NCBI GenBank assembly: GCA_035578175.1
Contig: JAQMRL010000001.1
Span: 62,767,553-62,831,552, forward strand
Length of the DNA: 64,000 nucleotides
Source of the DNA: Catonia carolina
Lineage: Eukaryota > Arthropoda > Insecta > Hemiptera > Achilidae
Direction of reading: 5' to 3'
Under the pieces are notes generated by a model. It saw only the letters and a program-made list of their open reading frames with translations, had not been told where the DNA came from and did no database searches. Below, piece by piece: positions 40,155-50,041 of the stretch. The stretch's first letter is position 1. Each line of letters begins with the position of its first letter. The translations under genes and the position numbers were made by a program.

Positions 40155-40551
40155 GCGAAAAACCTCGGCGAGGTTATCATCGCCTGTTGTTCTACACAAG
40201 GGTGTAAAAAGCCCGAGTGTAGAACGCCATTTTTTTATATATATATGAAATATCTAAAATCTTATAATCTAGTATCACAGACAGGCTAAATAAAAAACGC
40301 TAAAAACACAAAAAACATACACACATAAACTTAAACTTAATATCACAGTTAAAAAAGAAAACACAAAAATGACATTGACACTTATGTAATTAAAATCTTA
40401 AGAACTAGTATCACAACCAAAAAAGTAAAAAATTACATAAAAAAAAAAGAAAAATATCACAGACATAAAAGATCACAAAAGGCTGTAAAGGGGCCATATA
40501 ATAAAAACACAGACATTTGAATGTAAACATTAGGGTAAAACTAATAGGACA
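40151..40551 (-). other. 3' UTR of element 1 with terminal hairpins
   Basis: This AT-rich region lies between the ORF2 stop and the poly(A). Near the tail it has two inverted repeats: AACCTCG-G-CGAGGTT (40161-40175) and GTTCTACAC...GTGTAGAAC (40189-40197 with 40217-40225). TATCACAG or TATCACAA recurs four times (near 40273, 40341, 40409 and 40455). The 3' hairpins may be the template end recognised by the element's reverse transcriptase; that is inferred from other non-LTR elements. Confidence 0.65.
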
Positions 40552-43500
40552 TTAGACACTGTTGTATACACTGATGGATCTTAAAAATTTCAAAGCCGCG
40601 TCCAAAATAGGGGTTTCGTCACCGAGTATATTCCTTATGTCAGAGGGAATCTTGAATCGTCGACGCAGAGCTGCGTAGCAGACGCAATCAACCAATACAT
40701 GTTTGACTGTCAAAGGACAATCGCACCTGCCACAAACTGGAGCATCACCAGACGTCATGAGATACCCATGGGTAAATCTGGTGTGCCCAATTCTAAGTCG
40801 CGCGATGACAACCTCTTCTCTTCTGCTCTTCCTCAGTGACGTAGGCCAAGGCTTAACAATAGGTTTTATTTCTCGTAGTTTGTTGCCATGAGAGCCAGTC
40901 CATTCCACCTGCCAGGAATCCGTGATGACCCGCTTCACCAGACTCACAAAATCAGACATAGTCAGATATCGCGTGAAAGCCGGTTGACGAGCCGCCTCCT
41001 TAGCGGCCAAATCAGCAGCCTCATTTCCCGGGATTCCAGCATGACCCGGAACCCAGCAGAAAACAACGCTTACTCCTCTATCATTCAGCTCCTTCACAGT
41101 GCCGAGGACGTCCACAACTAGCGGGTGGCGTGAATACACATCACTAATCGACTGAAGGGCACTGAGCGAATCAGTGCACACCAACACCCGACGCCCACGC
41201 ACACAGACTACAGAAAGAGCTTTGCTGATAGCATAAAGTTCAGCAGTGTAAATAATAGTTCCCGCAGGTAATCCAAACAAATAGGTTCTCCCATTAGCAA
41301 CAAACGAGCAACCAACTCCAACATCCGACTTTGATCCATCAGTGTATACAACCGTAGATGGTTTAATAGCTTCAACTAACTCACTGAAAATGCTATTAAA
41401 CACCACAGAGCTTGTGCCTGCCTTTGAGTATTTACTCATCTCAAAGTTAAAGTGTAACTGAGCGATGGTCCAGGGTGGAAATAGACAAGAATTACATGGG
41501 TAGACACGAGGAATCGCAATATCAAGGTTGTTGCATATCTCCAACGCTCTCACACCGAATGGTGAAGGTTGTCGGGCGTTCATCAGATGCAAATCATGAC
41601 ACGGGTTGTTGAGAATGATGTCATGCAAAAAATGATAAGGTCTAGCTTTCAACTTGGCAAAGTACGTCAATATAAGCTGCTGGCGACGTCTGTGTAACGA
41701 CATTTCTCCACTTTCAACTAAGATGCTGACAACAGGGCTAGAACGAAAAGCACCTGTAGACAATCGTAAACATGAATTGTGGATCGTGTCAAGCATTCTC
41801 AGCGAAGTGGGAGTAGCAGATGAGTACGCTACAGCGCCATAATCCATACGTGATCGCACTAGAGCCTTGTAGAACCTTATCATACATGATCTATCAGCAC
41901 CCCAACCTGTACCTGCAAGAACACGCAGAATATCAACCACCTTTAAGCACCTAGCCCGTAGGTCTTTAATATGCGGAACCCATGTAAGTCTCTTGTCGAA
42001 TACAACACCTAAGAACCTGATTTCAGTGCTAACTTCGATATACTGACCCATTAAATACAGTCTTGGAACATTATCAGTCCGTATTCGGCAAAACTGAATG
42101 CATTTAGTCTTCTCAGGAGAAAAACTAAAGCCAGTCTGCCGTGACCATTCTTCAAGACGGTATATAGTTAGCTGTAGAGCTCGTTCAGCTGAGACAACAT
42201 TTCTAGATGCAACATATATTGCAAAATCATCAACAAACAACGAACATTTAACAGGGTATACGCAACTTTTCACAATATTGTTTATGGCAACCGCAAATAG
42301 GGTACAACTAATTACACTTCCTTGCGGTATACCATTTTCCAAGTCAAACCTGTCGGACAGACACTGACCAACCCTTACACGGAACGATCGTTCATCTAGA
42401 AAGTCCTTGATGAAGGCCAACATGTTTCCAGCGATGCCCCAATCCCGCAAGGTATTGAGGATACCTCGTCGCCAAGCTGTATCATATGCTTTTTTTAAAT
42501 CAAAGAATACGGCAACGAGGCGCTGCCGCAATGCAAACGCATTGCAGACAGCCGTCTCAAGGGCCACCAAGTGGTCTGTCGAAGACCTCCCTCTCCGAAA
42601 ACCGCTCTGTTCAGGAGCGAGGAAGTTATTCTTTTCCAGATACCACATGAGACGACTGTTCACCATTCTTTCCATGACCTTACAAACAACACTTGTCAAG
42701 GAAATGGGACGGTAGTTGGAGGCCAATGTTTTATCTTTACCAGGTTTAAGGATCGGAACAACAATTGCTTCTTTCCAAGTTTTTGGAAGCTTTCTAGAAG
42801 CGTATATTTTATTAAAAACATGTAGGAGTTGCCTTAACCCAGAATCCGGTAAATGCGCTATCATCGAAAGTGTAATTTCATCTCCTCCAGGTGAGGTATT
42901 TCGAGATACTTTGAGCGCTTTTCTAAGCTCAGGCAATGAAAAAGGAATGTTTAGAGGATCATTCGAGTCCGCTATAAAGAAAGGAAGAGATTCAATGGTT
43001 TTCTTATAATTTTGAAACTGTACTGAATATGAAGACGTGAGGGAAGCTGATTTAAAGAAGGAACCAATCACGTTAGCGATGTCGGACTGTGATGTGATCA
43101 CAGAACCGTCAGCTTGCAACCCTGCGATTCGATGTGGAGACGTCCTTCCACATACCGAACGCAGTTTTCTCCACACCGTTGTCACAGGGGTACCCCTGCT
43201 AATATCTCCAACGTAACGGCTCCACGACTCCCTCTTACTCTCAAGAAAGACACGCCTACAGCAGGCCCGAGCTCTTCGGTACGCTTCCAGGTTTGCATCC
43301 GTAGGTCTGCGACTAAAAATGCGCAGGGCCCTACGGCGGTCCCGAAGAGCCTCCTTACAACGATCATTCCACCAAGGTACCGGCGGACGCCGTGCTTTTC
43401 CCGATGTTTTAGGAATGCTCTGGGCAGCTGCTGCAGACATCCTCTCTACAAAGGAAGACAACAGCTTTCGTGCATCATCATCATCTTCATATTCAGATTC

Positions 43501-44244
43501 CATTAAACTTGAAAACTCATCCCACCGTGCAAGCTTTTCAATCCATCGTTTCGGAAGGTCATCGACAGGCTGGTAGTCAAAAAATTCGACCACCACCGGT
43601 CGGTGATCACTTCCGTACAGGTCTGGCAGTACTCTCCACATCAACCTTGGAACAATGGACGGGCTACAGAAAGTAAGGTCCAAGCACGACCAGGATCCTG
43701 TTGAGGATGACATGAATGTTTCAGATCCATCGTTCAATAGACATAAGTCTAAATCACTCCGGACCCTCTCCACCATGTGACCTCTACCATTGCACAGTGA
43801 GGAGCCCCAAGAATAATGGTGACCATTGAAATCTCCTAAGATGATATATGGAGCTGGTAACTGTTCCAGCAATTCTCTCATGGCTAGGTATGAAATGTCT
43901 GTGTTTGGTGGTAAATAAACATTACACACGCAAACCGACACCGGGACAGTTATCCTGATTGCTACAGCCTGAATATCCGTTTGGATATCCAGACTTATCC
44001 CTTGCATTGACTGGTGAAGTAATATTGCAACCCCATCACCAGGGCCACCATGCAGGGAATCTTTCCTAAACATTTCGTATCCACGAAAGGATAATCGGAT
44101 ATCAGGTTGTAACATCGTCTCTTGCAGGCAAAGCGCAAACGGACACTTATCCCGGATCAATATCTTTATATCTTCATACCTAGACCGGATCCCGCGAACA
44201 TTCCATTGAATTAAACTATTAAAGGGTATTTCGCAACGGAGGAG
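40552..44244 (-). CDS. ORF2 of element 1: APE endonuclease, reverse transcriptase, RNase H
   Basis: This protein nicks the target and copies the element RNA into DNA at the break. Residues are numbered from the TTG codon at 44160. Endonuclease: LQE (E14), GDFNGHH (D110, N112) and SDHRP (D185, H186). RT: PILKPGKD (479-486), YRPISLTS (493-500), FFDLKKAYD (552-560), a PQGS-type motif near 612 and FVDD (642-645). RNase H: YTDGS (D941), E984, D997 and D1050. A C-terminal CCHC lies at C1143, C1146, H1154 and C1159. The frame is open upstream of 44160 to a TAA at 44245-44247. That stretch encodes the conserved QWNVRGI start of the endonuclease but has no ATG, so initiation must be unusual (readthrough, reinitiation or a non-AUG codon). 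No internal stop is seen. Confidence 0.93.
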   Translation of the reverse strand, partial: LLRCEIPFNSLIQWNVRGIRSRYEDIKILIRDKCPFALCLQETMLQPDIRLSFRGYEMFRKDSLHGGPGDGVAILLHQSMQGISLDIQTDIQAVAIRITVPVSVCVCNVYLPPNTDISYLAMRELLEQLPAPYIILGDFNGHHYSWGSSLCNGRGHMVERVRSDLDLCLLNDGSETFMSSSTGSWSCLDLTFCSPSIVPRLMWRVLPDLYGSDHRPVVVEFFDYQPVDDLPKRWIEKLARWDEFSSLMESEYEDDDDARKLLSSFVERMSAAAAQSIPKTSGKARRPPVPWWNDRCKEALRDRRRALRIFSRRPTDANLEAYRRARACCRRVFLESKRESWSRYVGDISRGTPVTTVWRKLRSVCGRTSPHRIAGLQADGSVITSQSDIANVIGSFFKSASLTSSYSVQFQNYKKTIESLPFFIADSNDPLNIPFSLPELRKALKVSRNTSPGGDEITLSMIAHLPDSGLRQLLHVFNKIYASRKLPKTWKEAIVVPILKPGKDKTLASNYRPISLTSVVCKVMERMVNSRLMWYLEKNNFLAPEQSGFRRGRSSTDHLVALETAVCNAFALRQRLVAVFFDLKKAYDTAWRRGILNTLRDWGIAGNMLAFIKDFLDERSFRVRVGQCLSDRFDLENGIPQGSVISCTLFAVAINNIVKSCVYPVKCSLFVDDFAIYVASRNVVSAERALQLTIYRLEEWSRQTGFSFSPEKTKCIQFCRIRTDNVPRLYLMGQYIEVSTEIRFLGVVFDKRLTWVPHIKDLRARCLKVVDILRVLAGTGWGADRSCMIRFYKALVRSRMDYGAVAYSSATPTSLRMLDTIHNSCLRLSTGAFRSSPVVSILVESGEMSLHRRRQQLILTYFAKLKARPYHFLHDIILNNPCHDLHLMNARQPSPFGVRALEICNNLDIAIPRVYPCNSCLFPPWTIAQLHFNFEMSKYSKAGTSSVVFNSIFSELVEAIKPSTVVYTDGSKSDVGVGCSFVANGRTYLFGLPAGTIIYTAELYAISKALSVVCVRGRRVLVCTDSLSALQSISDVYSRHPLVVDVLGTVKELNDRGVSVVFCWVPGHAGIPGNEAADLAAKEAARQPAFTRYLTMSDFVSLVKRVITDSWQVEWTGSHGNKLREIKPIVKPWPTSLRKSRREEVVIARLRIGHTRFTHGYLMTSGDAPVCGRCDCPLTVKHVLVDCVCYAALRRRFKIPSDIRNILGDETPILDAALKFLRSISVYNSV

Positions 44245-44322
44245 TTACGTTTCAAACACAATTTTCTCCTTCCCTTTTTTCCCTTTTACTTGTATAAAGC
44301 CCTTTTCCAGGGCCGATGAATC

Positions 44323-45639
44323 TCATATCATATCGTGGATCTTGGACCCAGACGGAGGAGATTTTAGAAATTTAGACGCTTCCGCTGGAAGCGTCTTGGA
44401 TACTGAAAGGGGTTTTCCCTTTGAGGTAGAGGCTGTCTTACTTGACAGCTGAGCTTTTGTACTCTGCGTCGCAGAAAGGTTACACACTTGAGACACTGAG
44501 CTCTTTGAACCAATTTCTGTTTGCTTGGTGCTTAATAACGCTTTAAGTGCAGAAGTTAGGGAAGCAACCTGTTTAGTGAGGTTCTCAACAACACTCTTCA
44601 ACTCAACGCATGACGAGCACTCACCAGACACACGAGACTGAACACTAGTTGCAGCTGCAAACGAAATGTCAGGCTGGACTGCATTTCGAATGCTATTTAG
44701 TTTTCTGTACTCACTCCGGGCAGCGGGAAAGGAAAGCTTCTGTTCAGACGAAATTTTCTGAATTTCCCGTTCTTCTTTATACTTGGGGCATTCCCGAGAC
44801 CTTGCTGAATGACTTCCTTTACAGTTTGCACATAGTTCTTTTTCAGAAGTGCATTCGCTATCTAAGTGGTCAGGAGAACTGCACTTTGCGCATATCGCAG
44901 GTTTCTTGCAGTTTGTTTTCGTATGTCCGTATTCCTGGCACTGAAAACAGCGCAGAGGGTTTGGGACATACGGCCTCACTCGAACAGACAAGTAACCCAA
45001 CTTAAGGCGATCCGGAGGTTGAGGGGTGGAAAATGTTATGATAAGTGTCGGGGTACCGACATCAATTCCATTTTCCCGACGCATAACTCTTTTGACTTGC
45101 GTCACTCTCTGGGAGGTAAGCTCCTCCAATAACTCAGCCTCAGACATATCTTGTATATCTCGAGAGTAAACCACTCCTCGAGATGAGTTGAGGGATCTGT
45201 GCGGTTCTACAGTGACTGTAGTACTTCCAATTTGTGTAATTTTAACAACGCTGCTACTTTGCTTCGCAGACGTTGTTTCAATTAACAAAGTACCATTCCT
45301 TAGTTTTTTAATTGAATGTGGCGAGCCACAAACCGACTGCACAGACCTGTTAATAATGAAGGGGGAAACTTTTGATAGCGACCCTTCTTCTGCAACACAA
45401 CGAACAACGAAAAATTTGTCCGTGTTACTTAATACACCACTATCACTATCGTCAGACAAGCTAGACCATAGTCTTTTACATCCAAGGGAAGATTGTTTGT
45501 TAGACATTATCTTTAGTGCTTTTCCAGTCATCGTGAAAGCAGGGTGCGGGCGGAGAGATGACCCGCGCACGCCGCAGGTCCCTAGTAAAAAGAAGGACCC
45601 GGCCGAGTACTCCCGGCAGCCATCTCCCACATATTTCAT
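44323..45639 (-). CDS. ORF1 of element 1: gag-like zinc-knuckle protein, shortened by a nonsense codon
   Basis: ORF1 proteins of I-type elements bind the element RNA and form ribonucleoprotein particles. The frame is open from 45699, but the first ATG is at 45639, which I take as the start. Numbered from 45699, three knuckles are visible: C251-C254-H259-C264, C270-C273-H278-C283 and C290-C293-H297-C304 (spacings CX2CX4HX4C twice, then CX2CX3HX6C). A region of about 150 residues before them resembles the folded nucleic-acid-binding domain of this class. After them comes a Ser/Lys-rich tail. The frame stops after HDMI where element 2 reads HDMIGDP: GGA has become TGA, which removes about 25 C-terminal residues. 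Whether this matters for function is unknown. Confidence 0.88.
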   Translation of the reverse strand: MKYVGDGCREYSAGSFFLLGTCGVRGSSLRPHPAFTMTGKALKIMSNKQSSLGCKRLWSSLSDDSDSGVLSNTDKFFVVRCVAEEGSLSKVSPFIINRSVQSVCGSPHSIKKLRNGTLLIETTSAKQSSSVVKITQIGSTTVTVEPHRSLNSSRGVVYSRDIQDMSEAELLEELTSQRVTQVKRVMRRENGIDVGTPTLIITFSTPQPPDRLKLGYLSVRVRPYVPNPLRCFQCQEYGHTKTNCKKPAICAKCSSPDHLDSECTSEKELCANCKGSHSARSRECPKYKEEREIQKISSEQKLSFPAARSEYRKLNSIRNAVQPDISFAAATSVQSRVSGECSSCVELKSVVENLTKQVASLTSALKALLSTKQTEIGSKSSVSQVCNLSATQSTKAQLSSKTASTSKGKPLSVSKTLPAEASKFLKSPPSGSKIHDMI

Positions 45640-45699
45640 CCGGGCCGGGGAGTCAGGTACTGCCTGACCCACTGATACCGACGTCCCAGAGGCTCGCAC

Positions 45700-46073
45700 G
45701 CAGCAGTAAGAGCTCCGACACTCTTACCCCTGGTCCACTTCTTGCCACAGTACCGAAGCGACTGGAAGGGCTAAAGGATGGCGCAAAGCCTCAGCAGAGC
45801 AAGCTCACAGCAGCACAACCACAGTCCAGACCTTCCAATCCGGAAAGGGTTACGCACGACCAGCCCGCATCCCATCCTCGCCAGCATTATAAATGTGTGT
45901 AAGAAAACTTTGTGTATGTGTTGTGTGTAGGGTATGTAAATGTGTGTGTTGAAAGAAAGTGTGGTGTGTGTGATGTAGTATTATTGTTGTGTGTAGTGTA
46001 AGAGCAACCTGTGTATAGTATTGAAATAAGGTTAGCTCTTAGCTGGGGTCCCGGGGTTGCCACACCCGAACAC
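45700..46073 (-). promoter_or_regulatory. 5' region of element 1 (candidate internal promoter)
   Basis: About 370 bp lies upstream of ORF1. On the plus strand, 45893-46010 is a TG-rich low-complexity stretch, followed by GGTCCCGGGGTTGCCACACCCG at the element edge. I-group elements usually carry an internal RNA polymerase II promoter at the 5' end; I cannot point to a specific initiator here. Compared with element 2, this copy lacks about 60 bp at the extreme 5' end. Confidence 0.5.
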
Positions 46074-46082
46074 GGGAAAAAA
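46074..46082. repeat. Target-site duplication of element 1, right copy
   Basis: GGGAAAAAA, identical to 40112-40120, leads straight back into the interrupted monomer (GAAGTTTCC). Confidence 0.8.
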
Positions 46083-48936
46083 GAAGTTTCCATGGGTTTA
46101 TGCGTAATCAACGCGCACGAAAGTTATCCAAATATTTGTACGTTAATCGGCGTGAGCCTTTTGATTTTTACGCAGAGTGTGAACGGCGAGGCATATCCTT
46201 CGTATACAATCGACGAGACTCCGTGTTCACTGCCGGGTTTCCCGGTGGTAGTTACACCCGTGTACATCCGTGTGCCTATAGATTGGCCAAACTTATATTT
46301 CACGATATATATCTTAACTCATATTCCAGTTTTCAACGACAACTTATCGAATACCAAAACATGTCCAATCCGCTTTCCAAATGTATCACCAGCGAACTTG
46401 AATCCAGAGGTATTAACCTCTACCCCATCCCCGGTTTCCGCCATAACAAGCCCAGAGCCCTCACGGCCTTCCGTGGTCCGTGCCCAGAAGTCAATGTGGC
46501 AGTCTCGGAACAAAAGAGAAATTTGCCAAGGGAGCTGTTGGCGGAAATAGAGTCGTATCAACACTCGAGTCATGTTAAGGACATTCGTCTCCAAACAGCA
46601 GGTTTTACTGTCCTTGTGGAAAAAAAGAACGCGAGCATGATTTCGAGGATTTTTATCAAATGTTTGTGCGGGCTGCCCTTGATGGGGCTCACAAACCCAT
46701 GTGTGAGGCAGGAATTCATTCATCATATTTATTTTGCCAATTTATTTTATTTAATACATGACATTTTATTAAATTTACCAATTTTTTTTATATATGACAT
46801 GGTCTGTAAACCCGGGGAAAAAAGAAGTTTCCATGGGTTTATGCGTAATCAACGCGCACGAAAGTTATCCAAATATTTGTACGTTAATCGGCGTGAGCCT
46901 TTTGATTTTTACGCAGAGTGTGAACGGCGAGGCATATCCTTCGTATACAATCGACGAGACTCCGTGTTCACTGCCGGGTTTCCCGGTGGTAGTTACACCC
47001 GTGTACATCCGTGTGCCTATAGATTGGCCAAACTTATATTTCACGATATATATCTTAACTCATATTCCAGTTTTCAACGACAACTTATCGAATACCAAAA
47101 CATGTCCAATCCGCTTTCCAAATGTATCACCAGCGAACTTGAATCTAGAGGTATTAACCTCTACCCCATCCCCGGTTTCCGCCATAACAAGCCCAGAGCC
47201 CTCACGGCCTTCCGTGGTCCGTGCCCAGAAGTCAATGTGGCAGTCTCGGAACAAAAGAGAAATTTGCCAAGGGAGCTGTTGGCGGAAATAGAGTCGTATC
47301 AACACTCGAGTCATGTTAAGGACATTCGTCTCCAAACAGCAGGTTTTACTGTCCTTGTGGAAAAAAAGAACGCGAGCATGATTTCGAGGATTTTTATCAA
47401 ATGTTTGTGCGGGCTGCCCTTGATGGGGCTCACAAACCCATGTGTGAGGCAGGAATTCATTCATCATATTTATTTTGCCAATTTATTTTATTTAATACAT
47501 GACATTTTATTAAATTTACCAATTTTTTTTATATATGACATGGTCTGTAAACCCGGGGAAAAAGAAGTTTCCATGGGTTTATGCGTAATCAACGCGCACG
47601 AAAGTTATCCAAATATTAGTACGTTAATCGGCGTGAGCCTTTTGATTTTTACGCAGAGTGTGAACGGCGAGGCATATCCTTCGTATACAATCGACGAGAC
47701 TCCGTGTTCACTGCCGGGTTTCCCGGTGGTAGTTACACCCGTGTACATCCGTGTGCCTATAGATTGGCCAAACTTATATTTCACGATATATATCTTAACT
47801 CATATTCCAGTTTTCAACGACAACTTATCGAATACCAAAACATGTCCAATCCGCTTTCCAAATGTATCACCAGCGAACTTGAATCCAGAGGTATTAACCT
47901 CTACCCCATCCCCGGTTTCCGCCATAACAAGCCCAGAGCCCTCACGGCCTTCCGTGGTCCGTGCCCAGAAGTCAATGTGGCAGTCTCGGAACAAAAGAGA
48001 AATTTGCCAAGGGAGCTGTTGGCGGAAATAGAGTCGTATCAACACTCGAGTCATGTTAAGGACATTCGTCTCCAAACAGCAGGTTTTACTGTCCTTGTGG
48101 AAAAAAAAGAACGCGAGCATGATTTCGAGGATTTTTATCAAATGTTTGTGCGGGCTGCCCTTGATGGGGCTCACAAACCCATGTGTGAGGCAGGAATTCA
48201 TTCATCATATTTATTTTGCCAATTTATTTTATTTAATACATGACATTTTATTAAATTTACCAATTTTTTTTATATATGACATGGTCTGTAAACCCGGGGA
48301 AAAAAGAAGTTTCCATGGGTTTATGCGTAATCAACGCGCACGAAAGTTATCCAAATATTTGTACGTTAATCGGCGTGAGCCTTTTGATTTTTACGCAGAG
48401 TGTGAACGGCGAGGTATATCCTTCGTATACAATCGACGAGACTCCGTGTTCACTGCCGGGTTTCCCGGTGGTAGTTACACCTGTGTACATCCGTGTGCCT
48501 ATAGATTGGCCAAACTTATATTTCACGATATATATCTTAACTCATATTCCAGTTTTCAACGACAACTTATCGAATACCAAAACATGTCCAATCCGCTTTC
48601 CAAATGTATCACCAGCGAACTTGAATCCAGAGGTATTAACCTCTACCCCATCCCCGGTTTCCGCCATAACAAGCCCAGAGCCCTCACGGCCTTCCGTGGT
48701 CCGTGCCCAGAAGTCAATGTGGCAGTCTCGGAACAAAAGAGAAATTTGCCAAGGGAGCTGTTGGCGGAAATAGAGTCGTATCAACACTCGAGTCATGTTA
48801 AGGACATTCGTCTCCAAACAGCAGGTTTTACTGTCCTTGTGGAAAAAAAAGAACGCGAGCATGATTTCGAGGATTTTTATCAAATGTTTGTGCGGGCTGC
48901 CCTTGATGGGGCTCACAAACCCATGTGTGAGGCAGG
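46083..48936 (+). repeat. Satellite block X, right part: rest of split monomer plus 3 monomers
   Basis: The split monomer resumes and ends at 46712. Monomers follow at 46713-47453 and 47454-48194 (both 741 bp) and 48195-48936. Because 741 is divisible by three, one frame stays open for 643 codons across monomer boundaries (46100-48031), although it passes through the AT-rich junction and switches monomer frame. ATTAGTACG near 47617 is private. Confidence 0.92.
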
Positions 48937-49659
48937 ACCGATCACTCCAGGGAGCATGATGTCGCAACAGGTTACCAGCTCTTCAGCTGGGTTACTGCCC
49001 TTGTGCACCATTTTCGGGAGTGCTCTCGGAAATAAAAAAGAAATGCAAGCCTCAGCGACCAGCGTCAATGTCATGGATTCGTTTCTTGACACACCCGGCT
49101 GCTTGCCCGCAAAACCCTCTCCCAAGGATGAGGTTATAAAAAAAGGAAAAAAGTTCGTACAATTATGGTAGAGAGCGAATCCAACTTTCTGGTGCTCAAA
49201 CACTTCACGGAAGACTTTGTCACAAAAACACGTGACTTGGCAAATGGTGAGGGCATTGGACTCTCATCCCTGAATGGTGCCTACAAGAGCATCTTCTTCC
49301 GTTGGTATTGGGTTTATCTGAAGTTTTTTAAAGGACACGACTGGAATACGTTTCTGGCATGGCTTGAGAAACAAAAAGCCGACGAATCGGACAAAACAGC
49401 ATGGGAAAGTTCCACAAACATGGTGGACGGAATGACTTTTGCTTGTGAGCTTCTGTTCACCATAGCCCCTCTGTCCGATACCGTCTCAAAAAAACTATTT
49501 GCCAGAGCGCTTGCGGACTACATAAATCCGCCCGTTCAGATAGACTCCGACAGGGTGTATTTTGCGCCCTGCAAATCTGAGCTGATATTTCACAGTAACT
49601 ACTGGAAACAGGGTTTTGACTCTCCAGTCAAAACTTCCCCCCAAAACTTTTTTTTTTAA
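48323..49659 (+). pseudogene. RdRp-like endogenous viral pseudogene, long copy 10
   Basis: The frame is open to 49171, then shifted by loss of one A in the run before GTTCGT (near 49150), as in copy 9. The remainder is 49165-49659. GGTATATCC and CACCTGTGTAC are local variants in the monomer part. Confidence 0.5.
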
Positions 49660-50041
49660 TTCCTTCGTAGGAAATTTCAGGGTCTTGGACGTTGGACCGT
49701 TCTACGACGTCCTGGTGGAGGCAACCTTATAATATAGATTATTTTTATCTAGTAAAAAAAAAACAGGTAAGTGGTTGAGTGAAATTTGCAGGTTATTACA
49801 GCTGTATGGAGTAGAAGAATGGAGACATCTATTTGGAGTACGTTATACACACTCACACTACCTCACGAACAACAAAATCACACTTTAAATTTAAAGTAAA
49901 TTATTGTTTTAAATTAAATCCTGTTCAAAGGAAACACTAAATCTCGTGTATTAAACACGGTACATTTTAACTAATAAATCTTTCCTAATTTTAATTTTAT
50001 TACAGCCGCAATACAATTCACATTAAAAAATAAACCAATTC
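49660..50041 (+). other. AT-rich spacer of long unit 10 with intron-like signals
   Basis: The donor-like GTAAGT begins at 49767 and the acceptor-like AG ends at 50005 (239 bp). No coding region is supported. Confidence 0.5.

Larger units (their letters stand above)
40121..46073 (-). mobile_element. I-group non-LTR retrotransposon, element 1 (near full length)
   Basis: This 5.95-kb element on the minus strand ends in a 30-base poly(A) (T at 40121-40150). It has a 3' UTR, ORF2, ORF1 and a 374-bp 5' region, flanked by a 9-bp duplication. No terminal repeats are present. Three CCHC knuckles in ORF1, and APE endonuclease, RT and RNase H in ORF2, are the domain set of the I group (I, Nimb and Outcast-like clades); the exact clade needs a tree. 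ORF2 is intact, but ORF1 has a late nonsense codon. The long pure tail and clean duplication suggest recent insertion. Confidence 0.92.

Noticed and set aside
43114..43506. Plus-strand frames of 60-132 codons inside the retrotransposons
   Set aside because: They lie opposite ORF1 and ORF2, lack domains and are shadows of the real minus-strand genes.
45640..45699. ORF1 start at 45699, and ORF2 start at 44160
   Set aside because: These are GTG and TTG codons, unlikely as eukaryotic starts. For ORF1 I use the first ATG (45639). For ORF2 the conserved endonuclease start lies upstream of 44160.
40121..46073. LTR retrotransposon or DNA transposon
   Set aside because: There are no terminal direct or inverted repeats, protease, integrase or transposase. 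Poly(A) tail, APE endonuclease and variable target duplications fit a non-LTR element.
46100..48031. A genuine 643-residue tandem-repeat protein gene
   Set aside because: The frame depends on two 741-bp monomers, crosses AT-rich junction sequence and switches reading frame of the monomer at its end. No promoter or start context supports it.
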